From: Actinomycetota bacterium
GTDB taxonomy: Bacteria; Actinomycetota; Thermoleophilia; RBG-16-64-13
NCBI GenBank assembly: GCA_012523095.1
Contig: JAAYJE010000048.1
Coordinates: forward strand, 1-64,000
DNA: 64,000 nt
Reading direction: 5' to 3'
Below are positions 18,990 through 27,647 of the stretch, one piece after another. How positions within the stretch are numbered: position 1 is the stretch's first letter; each line of letters opens with the position of its first letter. The translations under genes were made by a program, and so were the position numbers. The notes below the pieces were generated by a model that was not told where the DNA came from, made no database searches, and saw only the letters and a list, made by a program, of their open reading frames with translations.

Positions 18990-19220
18990 GGCAGGCGGAC
19001 GATCGTCCCGGATGGCCTTAGCCCCCCGGAAACTGAACCGGCGAAAGCCCCGAGCCTCTTTGATCTGCCCGAACCCCGGCTCCACCACCACCTTGCGCCG
19101 CCGGTAGAGGTCCGCACCCGGCGGCTCCTTGAGTTTCTCCCGCATCTTCTCAGCAAGAGAGCCCCTGGCCGACCGCGGTGGGGGGATATAGCAGTCAAGG
19201 GGCAGAGCTTCTGCCCGGGT
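18990..19220 (-). pseudogene. IS1182-like transposase C-terminal remnant
   Basis: The minus strand encodes a recognisable DDE transposase tail: LDCYIPPPR, then EKMREKLKEPPGADLYRRRK, VVVEPGFGQIKEARGFRRFS and FRGAKAIRDD. The EPxFGQIKEARGFRRF block, with the catalytic Glu region, is diagnostic of IS1182-type transposases. Only about 75 codons survive; the DDE Asp residues, start codon and terminal repeats are absent. It is a dead remnant filling the space between livF and the next minus-strand gene, and no other gene lies here. Confidence 0.8.
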
Positions 19221-19260
19221 GCTCCACTCATGGCACTCTCCTCCTGATTCCTCCTCGTCG

Positions 19261-19698
19261 TCACGGATCCGTTTCGGATCCCCGCTCGTACGCCTTGTCG
19301 GTCATGCCGGTCGAAAAATGAAGGATCGGTCGGTCGGCCCGCCGGATGTGCATCGGGCAGTGATGCGTACCGGCCGGGATGTACACCAGGCAGCTCTTCG
19401 TCAACATGTGGCGTTCGTCTTCGATCCACAGCTCGACCTCGCCGTTCAGTTCGAGCGGATTCTCGGGATCGCCCCCCATGAAGGCTAAGACTTCGTCAAA
19501 GTCGTGGGTGTGTCGCTTCGGCGAGAAGCGGGTCGGCTTGTGGAACCAATGTGTTTCTACATAGAAAGCGCCCTTGATGATGTTGCCGTCCAGATAGGCC
19601 ATCGCGGAGTGCACGTCGGGGGGATCCTTCTCCTCATACCCGTGCTCCTCAACCAACGGTTCGGTGATGATGAACTTCGCGTATTTGGACTCGCTCAT
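19261..19698 (-). CDS. Cupin-fold protein of unknown function
   Basis: 145 residues with a single cupin-like barrel. Likely metal ligands are in RHTHDFDEVLAF (His63, His65, with Glu69) and PAGTHHCPM (His112). A strong GGAAGGAG site precedes the ATG at 19698. It lies just upstream of the transposase remnant and 38 bases downstream of an SDR gene on the same strand, so the two may be one transcription unit. The reaction is not known; cupins of this size include isomerases, dioxygenases and sugar epimerases. Only the fold is claimed. Confidence 0.7.
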   Translation of the reverse strand: MSESKYAKFIITEPLVEEHGYEEKDPPDVHSAMAYLDGNIIKGAFYVETHWFHKPTRFSPKRHTHDFDEVLAFMGGDPENPLELNGEVELWIEDERHMLTKSCLVYIPAGTHHCPMHIRRADRPILHFSTGMTDKAYERGSETDP

Positions 19699-19735
19699 CG
19701 CAATAGCTCCTTCCGCTGTCTCGCAGTCTTCGAAC

Positions 19736-20497
19736 CTACGCTATGTCAAGCCCGCCGTCGACGGCCAAGACGTTGCCGTCCACGAACGACGCCTCGTTTG
19801 AGCAGAGCCATATCACTACGCGGGCCACGTCGTCCGGCTCTCCCATGACCTCGAGCGGGGGCCCATCTTTCACCACACTCAACATACGGTCGGACATGCC
19901 GGTCCCTTTGGTGGGCCCCGGACACACGGCATTGACCCGTATGCCTTTGTCCTTGTTCTCGATGGCGGCTATCTTGGTCAGAGCGATGACGCCTGCCTTG
20001 CTCGGGCAGTAACCGCCAAACCCCCCCTTCATCTGTATCCCGGCCGTCGATGATGTGTTGACGATCGCGCCTGAGCCCTGCTCCCTCATCTGCCGCAGCT
20101 CGTGTTTCAGGCATAAGAACACGCCCTTGAGGTTCGTGTCGACTACGCTGTCCCAGTCGTCCTCGGTCACGTCGGTCAGCGGCGCGAAGGGGATGGTCAC
20201 GCCGTCCGGGCCGACGCCGGCATTGTTGAAAGCGAAGTCTACACGCCCGAACCGAGCTACGACCTCCGCCACCATGGCCTCCACCTGGGCCTCATCGGAG
20301 ACATCGCACTTGATGAACACGGCCTCTCCGCCCATGTCGACGATCTGGTCCGCCGTCTCCTCTGCGGCCGCTACGCTACGGCCGGTGACCACGACCAGTT
20401 TCGCCCCTTTGCGGGCGAAAGCCAGGGCCGTCGCTCGTCCTATACCCGAAGCTCCGCCTGTCACAACGGCTACTTTTCCTTCAATCCCAGTGATCAT
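19736..20497 (-). CDS. Short-chain dehydrogenase/reductase (SDR)
   Basis: 253-residue classical SDR. The NAD(P)-binding motif is TGGASGIG (13-20), followed by the structural NNAGVG (91-96), the catalytic serines NTSS (about 149-150), and Tyr163/Lys167 in GGYCPSKAG. The C-terminus VDGNVLAVDGGLDIA is typical. Gly14-x3-GxG followed by TGRS after strand 2 (TGR at 38-40) leans toward NADP(H). It precedes the cupin gene in a likely two-gene operon. It resembles 2,5-dichloro-2,5-cyclohexadiene-1,4-diol or glucose dehydrogenase-like SDRs; the substrate cannot be assigned. Confidence 0.88.
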   Translation of the reverse strand: MITGIEGKVAVVTGGASGIGRATALAFARKGAKLVVVTGRSVAAAEETADQIVDMGGEAVFIKCDVSDEAQVEAMVAEVVARFGRVDFAFNNAGVGPDGVTIPFAPLTDVTEDDWDSVVDTNLKGVFLCLKHELRQMREQGSGAIVNTSSTAGIQMKGGFGGYCPSKAGVIALTKIAAIENKDKGIRVNAVCPGPTKGTGMSDRMLSVVKDGPPLEVMGEPDDVARVVIWLCSNEASFVDGNVLAVDGGLDIA

Positions 20498-20756
20498 CGC
20501 ACTCTTTTCGTGTAGGGGACTATCCGCGTGAGTCTACCAGCGTATGCTGGTGCGGTTGCTGAGAGCACCTAACCCTGCGTGTCGAGATATAAGACCGGCG
20601 GTTCAGCACGTGTACAGCCAGCGTCCCACGTTCGGAGGGCGTCCTTCCACCCCCTCACACAGCGCAGACACCGCTGCCCGGCGGCGCCGGGCAGCGCGGA
20701 ACCATTCTAACCATCCGGAGACTCGCGATCCCGGCCGTTCGCCGCATGAGCTTGGA

Positions 20757-22370
20757 TCAGAAGCTGATGATCCTCATCTCGTATATCTCGTCCATCTGCA
20801 GGCAACGGTCTATGGCCTCCTGCGGGACGTCGTTGTCGAGCCCCAGGACCATGATGGAATCGTTAAGGGCGTTATTGATCCCGCTCGACGTGACCATCCG
20901 GGAGATGTTGACCCCATATTCGCCCATGGTGGTGGTGACCGGCCCGATCACTCCGGGGACGTTCTTATGGGGGATGTAGGCCAGCTTGCCCTCGGGGATG
21001 AAGACGATGGGGAAATCTCCCACCTGCACGATGCGCGGGTGCTTGTGTTCGAGTACGGTGCCGGCGATGACGAACTCGGCGCCGTCGCTCTCGGTTACGA
21101 TCAGGCGGATGAGGTTGCGGTAGTCGCCCTGCCCGAGCGAGATGGTCTCCTTGATCTCGATGCCGATCTGTTCGGCCAACAGTCCCGCATTGACGAAGTT
21201 GACGTTACCCACGGTCATGCTGCCTTCGAGGATGCCCTTGAGTGCAACGAGGGAGAGGATCTTGGCATCCTCGGGTTCATCGATCTCCTGCCCGGCGAAG
21301 ACTATTTCGACCTTCTTGACGCTCCTGCGTCGTACCTGCCGGTACAGATTGCCCATCTGTTCGGCGAGCCGTATGAAGGTCTGCAACTTGGTGAAAGACT
21401 GCTCCGACAGGCTCGGTATGTTGACGGCGTTCTTGACGATCTCGCCGCGCAACCCGGCGAGCACCTCGGCTATGACCTCCTCGCCCACGCGCTTCGAGGC
21501 TTCGAATGTTGAGGCGCCCAGGTGTGGCGTACCCACCACAGTATCGAACTCGTAGAGGGGGTGGCTCTTCTGAGGTTCTTCGAGCCAGGTGTCGATGCCG
21601 ACCGACGCGATATGGCCCGTGGCCAAGCCACGATAGAGAGCGTCTTCGTCGAAGAGACCTCCGCGGGCGCAGTTGACCAGGCGCACCCCCTGCTTCATGA
21701 GGGTGATCTGGCCGTCGCTGATCATGTTCAAGGTCTCTGCGGTCCGGGGAGCATGGATGGTGATGAAGTCGGCCTCCTGGAGCAGCTCCCCCAAGGTGGC
21801 CTTCTTTTCCACGTTCAGATTGGTGAAGCGCGAGTCGGGGATGTAAGGGTCGTACGCGATGACCCGCATGGCGAATCCCCGCGCTCTCTGCGAGACCAGC
21901 CCGCCGATTCGGCCCAGCCCGATGATGCCCAAGGTCTTGCCGTAGAGTTCACTGCCCTCGAACTGCGTGCGCCCCCATTCGCCGCTCTTGATGAAGCGGT
22001 CTGCCCAAGGGATATTCCGGCTGCTCGCGAGCAAGAGTCCCATGGTGTGTTCGGCCGCGGAAACCACGTTGCTCTCCGGTGTGTTGCAGACGATGACGCC
22101 TTTCTGAGTGGCGTAGGCGATGTCGATGTTGTCCAGGCCTGAGCCCGCCCGTCCTACGACGCGGAGATTGACGGCTGCGTCGAGGAGTTCCTTGTCCACG
22201 ACGGTTTCGCTGCGCACGATGAGACCCGCGTAATCAGGGATGATGTTGAGGATCTCTTCCCGGCTGAGCTTGTACTTCACGTCCACCCGGCACGTAGTCT
22301 TCAAGCGCTCGACCATCTCCTCGTCGAGAAGTTCGGCCACGAGGATCCTGGCATTGTTCAGAAGTTCCAA
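20757..22370 (-). CDS. serA: D-3-phosphoglycerate dehydrogenase
   Basis: About 537 residues, the long Actinobacteria/Bacillus-type SerA that makes 3-phosphohydroxypyruvate for serine synthesis. In order: catalytic/NAD domain with GRAGSGLDNID, GIIGLGRIGGLVSQRA, the catalytic Arg in NCARGG and the His in GTPHLGAST; an intervening (ASB) domain; and a C-terminal ACT domain with GVIGPVTTTMGEYGVNISRM. No ATG is available at the N-terminus. TTG at 22370 follows GGAGGA closely and is preferred; TTG at 22388 is also possible. No serB or serC is adjacent. Confidence 0.93.
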   Translation of the reverse strand: MELLNNARILVAELLDEEMVERLKTTCRVDVKYKLSREEILNIIPDYAGLIVRSETVVDKELLDAAVNLRVVGRAGSGLDNIDIAYATQKGVIVCNTPESNVVSAAEHTMGLLLASSRNIPWADRFIKSGEWGRTQFEGSELYGKTLGIIGLGRIGGLVSQRARGFAMRVIAYDPYIPDSRFTNLNVEKKATLGELLQEADFITIHAPRTAETLNMISDGQITLMKQGVRLVNCARGGLFDEDALYRGLATGHIASVGIDTWLEEPQKSHPLYEFDTVVGTPHLGASTFEASKRVGEEVIAEVLAGLRGEIVKNAVNIPSLSEQSFTKLQTFIRLAEQMGNLYRQVRRRSVKKVEIVFAGQEIDEPEDAKILSLVALKGILEGSMTVGNVNFVNAGLLAEQIGIEIKETISLGQGDYRNLIRLIVTESDGAEFVIAGTVLEHKHPRIVQVGDFPIVFIPEGKLAYIPHKNVPGVIGPVTTTMGEYGVNISRMVTSSGINNALNDSIMVLGLDNDVPQEAIDRCLQMDEIYEMRIISF

Positions 22371-22482
22371 CCGTCCTCCAACGGTCAAGGCACGCCGGTG
22401 GCGCGCCGTGCTTATCTGCGGCGAATTTCTAGGCTAGCATACGCCGGACGGGGCGTTTGTTCGAGCCGCGTCCCCCGGTAGG

Positions 22483-22845
22483 TTACGCGTCGAACCCAGG
22501 CCAGGTCTTCATCCAGGCGACCTTCTCCTCGGGGCGGCGTTCGGGCACCGGTACGTTAGGGATGGTCCCCTCGTTCCACTCCTTTGATACGTACAGGTTG
22601 CAGTAGCAGCTGCCGTACTCTTTCACGTCGGCTTCGCGGTAATCACAAGGGCAGATGATGTCCCTGTCGAGCTCCCTGCTGCCCGAAGCGAGGCGGCAGG
22701 GGCAACACATGTATCCGTAACGCTCCTTGTTGGTGATAAGGCCCGCGATCAGCTCTCTGACGAGGGTCTCGTTCTTGCTGAAGAAATAGCCCTTGGGTTC
22801 GTTCACCCGCTTGAGCCGTTCGTAGGTCTCGTTGATGTCGCTCAT
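22483..22845 (-). CDS. Ferredoxin:thioredoxin reductase catalytic (beta) subunit
   Basis: 120 residues with the FTR catalytic signature: Cys48-Pro-Cys50, Cys65-Pro-Cys67 and Cys80-Tyr-Cys82, which hold a [4Fe-4S] cluster next to a redox-active disulfide. FTR passes electrons from ferredoxin to a thiol carrier in the cytosol. Spacing differs a little from plant FTR (14 and 12 residues between motifs). Its ATG overlaps the glutaredoxin stop, so the two are translationally coupled. No variable (alpha) subunit gene is adjacent, as is usual for bacterial FTR-like proteins. Confidence 0.88.
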   Translation of the reverse strand: MSDINETYERLKRVNEPKGYFFSKNETLVRELIAGLITNKERYGYMCCPCRLASGSRELDRDIICPCDYREADVKEYGSCYCNLYVSKEWNEGTIPNVPVPERRPEEKVAWMKTWPGFDA

Positions 22846-23099
22846 AGCTCCAGGGCCTCCAGGATCTCGCTTTCACGGTAGCCGACTATGACTTTGTCGC
22901 CGATCAATGTGGTGGGGAAGGCCGCCTGCGGGTTGACCTTTCGTACATCGTCGAGCGTAGTCTTGAGCTCGTCTTTGGGTAGGAGATCCACATCCACAGA
23001 GTCGTACTCCACGTTGTTCTCGTCAAGCAGCTTCTTCACGTTTCTACAATGACCACATGTGCTGAGAGCGTAGACGAAGATTCTGGGTCGATCCATCAT
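22842..23099 (-). CDS. Glutaredoxin/NrdH-like thiol carrier
   Basis: 85 residues with the thioredoxin fold: redox site Cys15-Gly-His-Cys18, cis-Pro segment AAFPTTLIGDKVIVGY, and an acidic C-terminal helix. The CxxC is CGHC rather than CPYC. It overlaps the FTR catalytic-subunit gene by 4 bases and precedes it, so it is probably reduced directly by that FTR. Either of two adjacent ATG codons (23099 or 23096) could start it; AAAGGTG lies upstream of both. Confidence 0.85.
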   Translation of the reverse strand: MMDRPRIFVYALSTCGHCRNVKKLLDENNVEYDSVDVDLLPKDELKTTLDDVRKVNPQAAFPTTLIGDKVIVGYRESEILEALEL

Positions 23100-23276
23100 G
23101 TCACCTTTCGCATTCGATCGGGCCTGCGGCGCCCGGGTCGTTGACGTTGGTGCATCAATACCCGAGGTTGGGAAGGATTATGCGTGGAGGCGGTGCGGAG
23201 GGCGGTGTAGCTAAGCGTGAGGTACGATGAGCGTCGACATAACGGCATTCTTAACCAGACCGCCCGGGGGTCGAGC

Positions 23277-24671
23277 ATGAAGCGTCGGTCGAGCGTGGAT
23301 GAGGGGTTACCGGCAAGGCGTGGGCGGCAAGCGTGGCGCGGGTCAGGAGCGGGGCACTGGCCACGACTGCGGAGCGTCTTTCTTGTGGGTGCCGTCATCG
23401 CCGGCGGTCTGCTCTTAGGGGCGGTTTGGGCCGCGCCGACGGACGCCGCGCAGCCTCCTGAACCCACGGTCGCTGCGCCGTCTCCCGCGTTCACGGACAT
23501 GGCCGGAGACGAGTGGTTCGCTGAGGCGGTCGGCGCGCTGGCGGCTGAGGGGGTCATCAGGGGGCGCGATGATGGTTCGTTCGGTCCCAGCGACCCTATC
23601 ACCCGGGCTCAGATGGCCGCCCTCCTGGCGCGGATCCTTGGTCTGCGGGGTGGACCGACTTCCACGCCTTTCTTGGATGTCGCGTGTGACAGCTGGTATC
23701 ACGAGTCGGTGGCGGCACTCTATGGGGCCGGCCTGGCTTCCGGAACCACACCAACGACGTTCTCCCCTGAGGTCCCGGTGACCCGTCAGCAGGCCGCCAG
23801 TCTGATGATCCGCGCCCTGGAGGCTCATCCGGCCGAGGAGTCTCGACCGGATGTCGACCTGGGGCCGGCCGAGGGAGAGGCCTCTGCCTGGTTGGCGGGT
23901 TTCCGCGACCGTCTGTTGATCGCGCCTGTGCACGTGGCGGCGGTGGCCGAGGCGTACCGTCTGGGCATAATCGAGGGCGCAGAGGGCGGCCGGCTGTACC
24001 CGGGGCTCAATCTGACCCGGGCTCAAATGGCGGCGATGCTCTACCGAGCCTTTCTACAGCCCATCACACCCCGTGACTGTTACCCTGCGGAGGTGCCCGC
24101 TGAATCAGCCTATCCGACTCAGTCCAAGGGCTCCAGCGGGATGCTGGTGGCCTTTCTGGAGTCGCGTCTGACGGCTCTTCGCTACCCGTGCGGCGATGTG
24201 GACGGGGTCTACGACGACCGCACCCGGGACGCCGTCATGGCGTTCGAGAAGGTGGAGCGACTGCCTCGAGACGGCGTCGTGGACGCCGGGGTCTGGCAAT
24301 GTCTGTTCGTGGCCCAGACGCCCACTCCCCGCCTTTCTGCGCCGGGCACACGCCTGGAGGTCGACCTCACCCGACAGGTGGTCTTCGTGGTGAGGGAGAA
24401 CGCGGTGACCGAGATCATCCACTGCTCCACCGGCAGGGCGGGCACCCCGCCCGGACACGGCAGGGTGTGGCTCATGCAGACCGGCTGGCGAGAGTGCTCG
24501 GTCGGCTGGATGTTCTATCCCTGCTACTTCTATCCGCACATAGCCATCCACGGATCGTCAAGCGTGCCCCCGTGGCCGGCCAGCCACGGTTGCGTGAGGA
24601 CGCCGAACTGGATCGCTCCGTGGGTGTATTCGCAGCTTCGCGTCGGGATGTCGGTGGACGTGTATTACTAG
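23277..24671 (+). CDS. SLH-domain, peptidoglycan-binding L,D-transpeptidase
   Basis: 464-residue exported wall enzyme. After a basic N-terminus there is a membrane/signal segment (FLVGAVIAGGLLLGAVWAA), then three SLH repeats (FTDMAGDEWF..., FLDVACDSWYHES..., and a third ending LTRAQMAAMLYRAF), which anchor proteins to secondary cell-wall polymer. A PG_binding_1 domain follows (LESRLTALRYPCGDVDGVYDDRT split over its two helices), then a YkuD catalytic domain with HGSSS and the nucleophile Cys in SHGCVR. It forms 3-3 peptidoglycan cross-links or ties polymers to the wall. An in-frame ATG 60 bases upstream is possible, but the basic MKRRSS start fits better. Confidence 0.85.
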   Translation: MKRRSSVDEGLPARRGRQAWRGSGAGHWPRLRSVFLVGAVIAGGLLLGAVWAAPTDAAQPPEPTVAAPSPAFTDMAGDEWFAEAVGALAAEGVIRGRDDGSFGPSDPITRAQMAALLARILGLRGGPTSTPFLDVACDSWYHESVAALYGAGLASGTTPTTFSPEVPVTRQQAASLMIRALEAHPAEESRPDVDLGPAEGEASAWLAGFRDRLLIAPVHVAAVAEAYRLGIIEGAEGGRLYPGLNLTRAQMAAMLYRAFLQPITPRDCYPAEVPAESAYPTQSKGSSGMLVAFLESRLTALRYPCGDVDGVYDDRTRDAVMAFEKVERLPRDGVVDAGVWQCLFVAQTPTPRLSAPGTRLEVDLTRQVVFVVRENAVTEIIHCSTGRAGTPPGHGRVWLMQTGWRECSVGWMFYPCYFYPHIAIHGSSSVPPWPASHGCVRTPNWIAPWVYSQLRVGMSVDVYY

Positions 24672-24847
24672 GAAGGCGTTCGTTGGAGCGCGGTGCTCGA
24701 CCGACGGCGGAGAGGTCGAGTGCGGTGCTTGACCGGCGACGGGGAGACGGATACAGTCTGCGCGAGGGTAGGGGCCCCTGCCCACTTGCCATTTCGAAAG
24801 GAGTCTCTCCGCCATGGCGACGGCCATCACCACTGAGGAGTGCACCT

Positions 24848-25501
24848 ATGGTTGATTTCGCCCTTGTTCCGCGTCGTACGGCCCTCATCAATATTGACCT
24901 GCAGAGATGCTTCGTCGACCCCTCTCCCGTCGCTGCTCCCGGCGGACCCGTCATCCTGGAGCGTGTGAACCGGCTGGCTGCGGCGTGCCGCGCAGCGGGT
25001 ATCCTGGTGATCCACACGGCTCTGGTCTTCCGTCCCGACGGGTCGAACATGGGCATAGTCGCGGAGACCTCAGAAGTCACCCGAGACGGTATCCTCAACA
25101 AGGGAGCCGAGTCGGCCGCCCTTCATCCTGACCTGGTGGTCGTAGAGAACGACATCCTCCTTGACAAACCCAGGATGGGTGCCTTCCACGGCACCGACTT
25201 GGAACTCATCCTGCGGGGCCGGGGTATCGACACGATCATCATCTCCGGTATCACCACCAACATCTGTTGCGACACCACAGCACGTGAGGCCATGGCCCGC
25301 GACCTGCACGTCTTCTTCTTGAGCGACGGCACCGCAGCGCCGCCCATGGGTGATCTCTCCCCGGCCGAGGTCCAGAAGGCGACGCTTGCGACGCTGGGGC
25401 ACCTGTTCGCGCAGGTGCTGACGGTTGACGAGATGCTGGAGAAGATCACGCGTTACGTGGGAGAATGTGAGGCTGAGAAAACACCCGGGCCGGCGCTGTG
25501 A
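24848..25501 (+). CDS. Isochorismatase-family cysteine hydrolase
   Basis: 217 residues. The cysteine-hydrolase triad is readable: Asp in LINIDLQRCF, Lys in DILLDKPRMGAF and nucleophile Cys in GITTNICCDTTARE. Family members hydrolyse amides (nicotinamide, N-carbamoyl compounds, biuret, maleamate) or isochorismate. The TNICCDTTAREA block with double Cys is common in carbamoylsarcosine-amidase-like proteins. GAGGAG lies 8 bases before the ATG; a much longer open frame through the upstream gene is not used. It is followed 25 bases later by an alpha/beta hydrolase gene in the same direction. Confidence 0.88.
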   Translation: MVDFALVPRRTALINIDLQRCFVDPSPVAAPGGPVILERVNRLAAACRAAGILVIHTALVFRPDGSNMGIVAETSEVTRDGILNKGAESAALHPDLVVVENDILLDKPRMGAFHGTDLELILRGRGIDTIIISGITTNICCDTTAREAMARDLHVFFLSDGTAAPPMGDLSPAEVQKATLATLGHLFAQVLTVDEMLEKITRYVGECEAEKTPGPAL

Positions 25502-25526
25502 CCGGCGTTGAGGCAGGGAGGTTCAC

Positions 25527-26258
25527 ATGGCCGACTACGTACTCGTTCACGGAGCTTGGCACGGAGGTTGGTGCTGGAAGCGGTTGACGCCTCTTCTCAG
25601 GGCCGCAGGGCACCAGGTCTTCACCCCGACCCTCACCGGCCTTGGGGAGCGTAGGCACCTGATGAGCCCGGACATAGGTCTGGAGACGCATATCAAGGAC
25701 GTTCTCGGGGTCTTGACCTATGAGGACTTGGACGACGTGATCCTGGTGGGCCACAGTTACTCGGGGATGGTGGTGACCGGAGTCGCTTACAGCGTGCCCG
25801 ACCGCATTGCCCAGCTGGTCTATCTTGACGCCTTCGTGCCGGAGGAAGGCAAAGCGCTGGTCGACTACCAGCCGCCGCAGACCCGTGAGTTATTCGTGGA
25901 GAAGACCCGCACAGAAGGCGAGGGATTCAAGTTGCCGGCTCTGATACCTCCGGAGGCCTTCGGGATCACGGACGAAGCCGATCTGGCCTGGGTGCGGCCG
26001 CGGTTGGACCCTCATCCCTTCAAGACCAAACTCGACCCGGTACGTTTCGACGACCCTCGCGGAGCCGGCATACCGCGTACGTTCATACGGTGCACCGACC
26101 CGGCGGACCTCCCGTTCGCCCAGTTCGCGGAGCACGCGCGGAGCGACGGCTCGTGGCGGTACGTTGAACTGGCCACCGGTCATGCCGCGATGATCACCAA
26201 GCCGCGGGAGCTCGCCGATCTGCTGCTCGGGTTGGCCGGCCGACCCGTGAAAGGATAG
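25527..26258 (+). CDS. Alpha/beta-fold hydrolase
   Basis: 243 residues of the plant-esterase/hydroxynitrile-lyase-like branch. It has oxyanion-hole HGAWHGGWCW (8-17), the nucleophile elbow GHSYSG (Ser77), the acid near DPADLPFA and catalytic His in ELATGHAAMITKP. It is preceded by GGGAGG and lies close behind the isochorismatase-family gene, suggesting co-transcription. It is cytosolic (no signal). An esterase or C-C/amide hydrolase role is plausible; the substrate is unknown. Confidence 0.87.
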   Translation: MADYVLVHGAWHGGWCWKRLTPLLRAAGHQVFTPTLTGLGERRHLMSPDIGLETHIKDVLGVLTYEDLDDVILVGHSYSGMVVTGVAYSVPDRIAQLVYLDAFVPEEGKALVDYQPPQTRELFVEKTRTEGEGFKLPALIPPEAFGITDEADLAWVRPRLDPHPFKTKLDPVRFDDPRGAGIPRTFIRCTDPADLPFAQFAEHARSDGSWRYVELATGHAAMITKPRELADLLLGLAGRPVKG

Positions 26259-26333
26259 CCTTTGCCTGCCACTGCGGCCGTCACGCGGTCCGCGCAATCC
26301 CGATACAATGGTTGAGATGCGGAGTGACTGACC

Positions 26334-26675
26334 GTGGAGACCGGAGTGCCGCACAAGCAGTTCATATCCGAACCCATCACCCCCATCGAGGCCTCGTTTG
26401 AGACCGTATCCATGTACACTGGAGAGCCGGGGTGTCCGATGCAGTTCGTATGGCGCGGCACCGAGTACCGAGTGGCCAGGATCCTCGAGAAGCGCAAGAC
26501 CACCGGCCCCTGCCGGCACGGGAGCCGCGAGCGGTACGTGCGCAGGCACTGGTTCAGAGTGGAACTCACCGACGGCAGAGAGATGGAGATCTACTTCGAT
26601 CGGCAGCCCCGAGTGAAGGACGTCAAGCAGAGATGGTGGCTCGCGACCATCGTGGAGAAGGAAGAGCAGGGGTAG
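26334..26675 (+). CDS. DUF6504 family protein
   Basis: 113 residues, GTG start with GGAG 9 bases upstream. It is a basic, Arg/Trp-rich small protein (FVWRGTEYRVARIL, VRRHWFRVEL, EIYFDRQPR, QRWWLATI) matching a family of unknown function often found in actinobacteria, sometimes near DNA polymerase genes. The aromatic/basic pattern suggests nucleic-acid contact, but that is only inference. It is a single gene between the hydrolase and a metallo-beta-lactamase-fold gene. Confidence 0.7.
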   Translation: METGVPHKQFISEPITPIEASFETVSMYTGEPGCPMQFVWRGTEYRVARILEKRKTTGPCRHGSRERYVRRHWFRVELTDGREMEIYFDRQPRVKDVKQRWWLATIVEKEEQG

Positions 26676-26726
26676 AAGCCAGAGCCCCTTTGTAGGCAAC
26701 GGACCGAATACCGGAGGACGTTTCGA

Positions 26727-27572
26727 ATGGAGATCAGACTCAACGCCAACGCCAGCAGCCCACTGTCAACCAAGACCTTTTTCTGCGACGACGAAGGGTT
26801 CGCAGTCGCCTCGGTCATCGTGATGGGCGAGAAAGACGCAGTGCTCATAGACGCGCAGTGGACGCTGGCGAACGCACATAGGGTGATCACCGAGATCATC
26901 GACACAGGTAAGAATCTGACCACCATCTACCTCACCCACGCCCATCCCGATCACTACTTCGGAGCCGGCGAGATCGCCGCCGCCTTCCCCAAGGCTCGAG
27001 TGGTCGCCATCCCGTCGGAGGCCGACGTGATCAACGACCAGTTCTTCGGCAAGATCGAGATCTGGGAGAACACCATAGGGGCCCACAATGTGTGCCGCAA
27101 GGAAGTGAAGATCGAGGCTCTCGAGGAGAACCACTTCGAGCTCGAAGGGCAGCGCCTGGAGATCATCCCCGAGGTGATGGGCGACATGAGGTACAACACG
27201 ATGGTTTGGATCCCATCGATAAAGACCCTCTATGCCAGTGACGTCCTGTTCAATCAGGCCCACCCCTTCACCTGTGAGGTCACGGCCGAAGAGCGCAAAG
27301 AATGGATGGCGGCGATCGAGAAGATCGAGCAGATGGATGCCGAGGTGATCATCCCCGGCCACCAGCGGCCCGGCATGCAGTTCGACAAGAGCTCGTGCGT
27401 CTTCACCAAGGCATATCTGGCCGCCACCGAAGAGGAATTGGCGCGGCAGGACACCGTCGGCGGCTTCTATTATGCTATGGCTGAGCGTTTTCCACAGGCT
27501 TGGTTGCTCCACCTGAGCAACGAGATGAACGCCAACGTGCTCAAGGGGGACCGCGACTGGCGTTGGCGGTAG
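26727..27572 (+). CDS. MBL-fold metallo-hydrolase
   Basis: 281 residues with the metallo-beta-lactamase metal motif THAHPDHYFG (His71, His73, Asp75, His76), further ligands around PEVMGDMRYNTM and SDVLFNQAHPF, and the last His in IIPGHQRPG. It has no signal peptide, so it is probably a cytosolic hydrolase of the glyoxalase II/quorum-lactonase type. GGAGGA precedes the ATG. No partner gene defines the substrate; the downstream methyltransferase is 75 bases away in the same direction. Confidence 0.88.
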   Translation: MEIRLNANASSPLSTKTFFCDDEGFAVASVIVMGEKDAVLIDAQWTLANAHRVITEIIDTGKNLTTIYLTHAHPDHYFGAGEIAAAFPKARVVAIPSEADVINDQFFGKIEIWENTIGAHNVCRKEVKIEALEENHFELEGQRLEIIPEVMGDMRYNTMVWIPSIKTLYASDVLFNQAHPFTCEVTAEERKEWMAAIEKIEQMDAEVIIPGHQRPGMQFDKSSCVFTKAYLAATEEELARQDTVGGFYYAMAERFPQAWLLHLSNEMNANVLKGDRDWRWR

Positions 27573-27647
27573 GCGCCCCGAGCGGTCGGCGACAACACAA
27601 GGGGGGTGGTGTGCGGCGGAGTCATTTTCCGCGGACGGAGGTCGGCC

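Noticed and set aside
24188-24847. Long N-terminal extension of the isochorismatase-family gene
   Set aside because: The extension lies in another frame over the L,D-transpeptidase gene, is Arg/Gly-rich and lacks a ribosome site; the ATG at 24848 has GAGGAG and gives a family-length protein.
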